Assembly (NCBI GenBank): GCA_011800805.1
Contig: MPNW01000787.1
Span: 128,537-149,016 of the forward strand
Length of the DNA stretch: 20,480 nucleotides
Direction of reading: 5' to 3'
Source of the DNA: Hirudo medicinalis
Taxonomy: Eukaryota; Annelida; Clitellata; Hirudinida; Hirudinidae
Part shown: positions 17,131-20,480 of the stretch, one piece after another
How positions within the stretch are numbered: position 1 is the stretch's first letter
Layout of the letters: every line of letters begins with the position of its first letter
Translations under genes and position numbers: made by a program
Notes under the pieces: model-generated
The model's input: the letters and a program-made list of their open reading frames with translations, nothing else
Told to the model about the DNA's origin: nothing
Databases searched by the model: none

Positions 17131-17252
17131 GTCAATTGCGAACATGACAATTGCACACAGAAATATTATGAGATTTTAGACTGAATTTAATTTTAGTATA
17201 TGTAGATCTACATGATTTAACAGGAATATTACTTAAGTATGGAATTTAAGGG

Positions 17253-17384
17253 CAGGGCCGCCGAGAAGGGGGGCAGAGGGCAAATGTCCAGGGTCCGCCC
17301 GGATTTTAAAATATTTAAATTTTACAATCACCTTTAATTTTTTCTTTTCCATTAACAAATTGACATAACGTATGGGCGGCCCAG
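17253..17384 (-). mobile_element. GGCCC-ended MITE, copy 3
   Basis: It begins CAGGGCCGCCGAGAAGG and ends GGGCGGCCCAG, giving imperfect inverted ends (C(A/T)GGGCCGCC). The reverse complement of its interior (gttatgtcaatttg, taatggaaaag, ggtgattgtaaaat, ttttaaaatccgggcgg) matches copies 1 and 2. Such GGCCGCC-ended elements are often hAT-like; no 8-bp target duplication is recognisable. Confidence 0.6.
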
Positions 17385-17575
17385 GTAATACCACCCATTT
17401 GTGAACTGAATAAATCCAACAATAAATTCGGCACATATTGAGGCTGTTGTTTATTACAATCTGTTACAAAAAAGATGTGAAATTAAAAGAGGGTAAACAG
17501 TCAAGTAGTCTGAATAATCTTAAATTTACATAACAATTTACATTGTGAATCTCTCCCAGCAGCATCTTCAATGTA
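17385..17575. other. Short spacer
   Basis: Nothing is recognised between the MITE and the Tc1 element. Confidence 0.25.
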
Positions 17576-19112
17576 CAGACAGGACGGAAACCATGAGGAC
17601 ACCCCATAATTTCTTGATAACTCGCTAAATATAAGTTCAATATTACTCAATTTTATACATGACATCAGTTTATTGTAAATAAAACTACCTGTAAAATTTC
17701 AAATAAATTTAACAAGTAGAACTTGTAAAATATGCAAAATAGCATTTTGAAAATCATGAAGACATCCTTATATACAATAAAACTTGAAATTTTTGATAGT
17801 TATGCAATCAAGATTCTCTTTATGCAACTATTATCGATATATAAATCCAAAAAGAGTTAAAAATTAATTTGAAGTTTATAAAATTACTATTTTATAAATG
17901 GCTGGAGGTAAAATGTTGTCTGACAAGGAGAGGGGCAGATTGAGGCCTTCAGACAAGCAAATTATTCGATCAGGGAAATTGTAGTCTGGAACTATTTAAA
18001 GGCTCCCGAGGAAAATGGAACAAAAAATAATCATGGAAGACCCAAGAAATTGACGATTCGTCGGCAGAGACTCCTTGTAAAAAGGCTTCTGCAGGTAAAT
18101 TTTCAGCAAATCAAATTAGAAATGAACTTGGTTTAAAAATTTGTAAAAGTACACTGTTAAGTTATTTGAGGTCTATTGGTATTTTATTATATGAAAAAAG
18201 ATTAAAGAGTCCAGCTCTTAAAAACCATCACAAGTTGGTAAGAGTGGAATGGGCCAAAACCATGCTCTCCAACAGAGATGGGCAATATTATTTTTTCAGA
18301 TGAGAAGAAATTTAACCTCAATGGACCTGATGGCCATCAGTTCTACTGGCATGACCTCAGGTTAGAAAAAGAAACATTTTTTTAGCCGAAATCAAGGAGC
18401 AGGATCGGTGATGATTTGGGCAGGAATTTCCAGTGAAGGATTAACTGAATTGGCCTTTCTGGATGGGAGATAGTCTTCAGCAAATTACATCAAAGTATTA
18501 GATGACCATCTCCTGCCTTTTGGGTAAGTTTATTATGGAAAAAATTTATTTTCCAGCAAGATAATGCCCCGATCCATATTTTCAAGTTGCCTAAGACATT
18601 TTTCCGGAGCAAAAATTTGAAAGTTATGAATTGGCCAGCCTGTTCCCCAGACTTAAATCCTATATGTGGGGAATGTTGTCAAGATTGGTTTAAAACAATA
18701 GAAGGCAGTTCCACTCCAAATCTAACCTGGAAAACGCCATTAGGGGTGCCTGGAAAGAACTGGATGGAAAATTCGTAAAAATCCTTAATAAAATCAATGG
18801 ATAACAGATGTTTTAAAGTTATTGAGAATAAAGGATTATTATCTCTTAATAATAATTTTTTTTTCTTATTTTTCGCGAGATTTTAGTCATTTGCGATAAT
18901 TTTTGAAAGTGTCTTTCATGGTTATTGAAATCGAAATCACGTTTTCAGAATTTGTAAATTAATGCGAGAAAATATCATGACGAAAACTTAAGAGATAATC
19001 ACACAATGTAATATATATAATTGCACAACATACTAAAATTTCCCCACAATCAAATTTTTGTTTAGCGAGTTATCACGAAATAATGGTGTCCTCATGGTTT
19101 CCGTCCTTGCTG
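17576..19112 (+). mobile_element. Tc1/mariner-type transposon with both inverted repeats
   Basis: The left end reads CAGACAGGACGGAAACCATG and the reverse complement of the right end reads CAGCAAGGACGGAAACCATG. The match extends over about 50 bp to 'gataactcgctaaa'. TA dinucleotides flank both ends (17574-17575 and 19113-19114), the target duplication of this superfamily. The 1537-bp length is typical of Tc1. It contains a broken transposase. Confidence 0.85.
17898..18835 (+). pseudogene. Tc1-type transposase, inactivated
   Basis: Starting MAGGKMLSDKERG, the coding sequence is spread over several frames. N-terminal helix-turn-helix material is followed by GRPKKLT, then STLLSYLRSIGI, then FSDEKKFNLNGPDGHQFYW, GSVMIWAGIS, FQQDNAPIH and WPACSPDLNPI. 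Catalytic Asp codons are at 18299-18301 and 18560-18562. The third acidic residue, expected as Glu right after SPDLNPI, is lost to a small deletion near 18661-18665, where the frame shifts. Further frameshifts and an internal stop near 18471 show it cannot make active enzyme. Confidence 0.8.
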
Positions 19113-19114
19113 TA

Positions 19115-19383
19115 GCTTTCAGATTTTACGATTTGTGTAAAAAAAAATTTGTAAAACACGCAGACGACAATAACACGCACCAATATACGCATCTTTGAAA
19201 AAAATAAATATTCACTTAAATATATTCTTTATTTAATCATTATGTATTAATTTACTGATAAATATTAATAAAGCATGCAAATATAAAAACAATTAAATAT
19301 TAACAAAAAAATAATTCATCTTCGAGATTAGTTGATTGCCTGTGCCTTTGCTTGTGATTTAAATACCGAAGTCAATAACTTAA
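19115..19383. other. AT-rich spacer
   Basis: No recognised feature. Confidence 0.25.
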
Positions 19384-19618
19384 CAAAATGGCTGATAAGT
19401 CTTGCACTGCTGCTTGAAAGTGGCAAGTGACAGTTTCAGGATTATTTCAAGAGCGAAGGAAATAAGCAAAAGAGCAGCAGCGAGAACTGAGTTCAATATC
19501 AACGAAGTATTCGTCCGCACATGGAACAAAATGCGTGACAAACTGAATCCTAGAAAGCTTGCTACGGTCAAACTTAGAAGTTGCCCAAATTATAATCAGA
19601 TTTAAAGCAGTGGGTATT
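19384..19618 (+). pseudogene. pogo-type transposase remnant, N-terminal helix-turn-helix
   Basis: The frame from about 19402 reads RAKEISKRAAARTEFNINEV, then VRTWNKMRDKLN. This resembles the first DNA-binding helix-turn-helix of pogo/Tigger/Jerky-type transposases (...AAAREF.I....VR.W.KQ...L). It is interrupted by the solo LTR at 19624-19844 and continues beyond. Confidence 0.55.
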
Positions 19619-19623
19619 GGAAC

Positions 19624-19844
19624 TATTGAAAATTATAGAAGAAAACGGAAACAACAGTAAATAGTTTAATAAGCAACTGAATTTAACAGTCAACTCTAAG
19701 CAATTAAGGAACTTGTCTACAGCCTTTCTACAACAAAGTTTCTATCGACAACTTCACCACGACAAGCTACTCGCTGCAACTTCTCACCAACTCCGCGTCC
19801 CCAGAACCACACAACATAGAACAATTAACAAAACTATTTCAACA
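19624..19844 (-). mobile_element. Solo Copia LTR with 5-bp target duplication
   Basis: It is homologous throughout to the LTR at 212-442, in the same orientation, slightly shorter (221 bp). It is flanked by GGAAC on both sides (19619-19623 and 19845-19849), the 5-bp duplication expected of Copia integration. No internal region is present, so the element was reduced by recombination between its two LTRs. Confidence 0.9.
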
Positions 19845-20150
19845 GGAACAAAGGAAACAAGGCCTAAGGACATCAATAACAAGCGAGTTTAAGGCGAGGA
19901 TGGTGGCATCTCAGAAAATTGTCGATTTAAATCAATTGCATTCAAGGGAACTTTCTCGTCATTCTCAACATTCTTAAAAAGAAGCGGGTTGTCACTGTTC
20001 AAGATGGAATATTGAAGTTTTTGTATTTGAATTCAAGTCCTTTTTGACGGCATCGACTTTTCTGAAAACCAACTCTCCAACATGATTGCTATGGATGAAA
20101 CTGCACTATTTATGGGTCAAGGATCTCAAATGACTTCCATGGGAAGGTTG
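19845..20150 (+). pseudogene. pogo-type transposase remnant, continuation
   Basis: The frame across the target duplication reads LEQRKQGLRTSIT, like the 'W..EQR..GL.VS' start of the CENP-B type helix-turn-helix. Later pieces in shifted frames are FLKRSGLSLF and, near 20075-20130, LSNMIAMDETALFMG. The last is like the 'N.DET.L' block holding the first catalytic Asp of DDE transposases. Frameshifts and stops show decay. Confidence 0.55.
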
Positions 20151-20334
20151 AAGTTCTAGACTTATATTTCCCTTCCCTCCCCGGAACCAGTCGATCACTA
20201 TTTAGAGGCGGTGGTAAAAGGATATCAGACAATGAGAAAAATCTAACATACAATTAAAATAAATATCTCCTTCTTTATTGAGTCGAAATAGAAAATAGAA
20301 AAATGTAATTTATAAATTTGTTTTATATTTGTAG
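20151..20334. other. Spacer
   Basis: Nothing is recognised; it possibly holds the decayed end of the pogo remnant. Confidence 0.25.
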
Positions 20335-20480
20335 CTTAGTCACTACGGAATCGGAGGCAAATGTCTGGATTGGTATCGGAGTTATCTACATCATCGAAGT
20401 CAGCTAGTCTCGTTTAATAGCTGCTACTCATCTGCTAAACTTGTTACTTTGGGCGTGCCACAGGGCTCTGTACTGGGCCC
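20335..20480 (+). CDS. LINE reverse transcriptase fragment, runs off the window
   Basis: The frame is open to the edge and reads HYGIGGKCLDWYRSYLHHRS, then LVTLGVPQGSVLGP. These are RT motifs of Jockey/CR1/L2-type LINEs: GI.G..LDW..SYL, then the GVPQGSVLGP block. The FADD box, which would come next, is outside. The left boundary is abrupt, as for a 5'-truncated LINE copy. Whether it is intact beyond the edge is unknown. Confidence 0.75.

Overview
The window is nuclear DNA of an animal, most likely an arthropod or other invertebrate; I cannot name the species. The evidence is GT-AG introns (several only about 60 bp), animal-specific gene families, and dense, decayed transposons in AT-rich sequence. 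Three protein-coding genes can be reconstructed, each only after joining exons.

Gene 1 (+, 5156-6518) has two exons. I read it as the orthologue of CCDC51/MITOK, the pore subunit of the mitochondrial ATP-sensitive potassium channel. Gene 2 (+, 11403-14338, seven coding exons) is selenophosphate synthetase 2. Its catalytic position is an in-frame TGA, read as selenocysteine. A hand-folded SECIS element lies in its 3' UTR (14399-14476), followed 10 bp later by AATAAA. This enzyme makes the selenium donor and is itself a selenoprotein. Gene 3 (-, 15204-16136, two exons) is an SPSB1/SPSB4/Gustavus-type SPRY plus SOCS-box adaptor for a Cullin-5 ubiquitin ligase. Genes 2 and 3 converge tail to tail.

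Layout: 1-442 is the 5' end of a Copia element on the minus strand (gag start, primer site, LTR). 443-1548 is a three-copy repeat array split by a solo-LTR-like element. 1862-2320 is an R2-like retrotransposon remnant. 2943-3287 (-) is an unrecognised ORF. 3650-4000 holds SINE tails. 4556-4790 is a hAT transposase remnant. 5156-6518 is the MITOK-like gene. 6900-10000 is a repeat-rich stretch with a 128-bp exact duplication around an N, SINEs and inverted repeats. 10430-14580 is the selenophosphate synthetase locus, with a piggyBac-type MITE and another MITE in its largest intron. 15204-16136 is the SPSB gene. 16571-17130 is a LINE reverse-transcriptase remnant broken by a MITE. 17253-17384 is a sister MITE. 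17576-19112 is a Tc1-type element with both inverted repeats. 19384-20150 is a pogo-type transposase remnant with a solo Copia LTR (5-bp target duplication) inside it. 20335-20480 is a LINE reverse transcriptase running off the end.

The most notable content is the selenocysteine gene with its SECIS, which standard gene finding would truncate or call a pseudogene. Nothing resembles a prokaryotic system, CRISPR array or operon.
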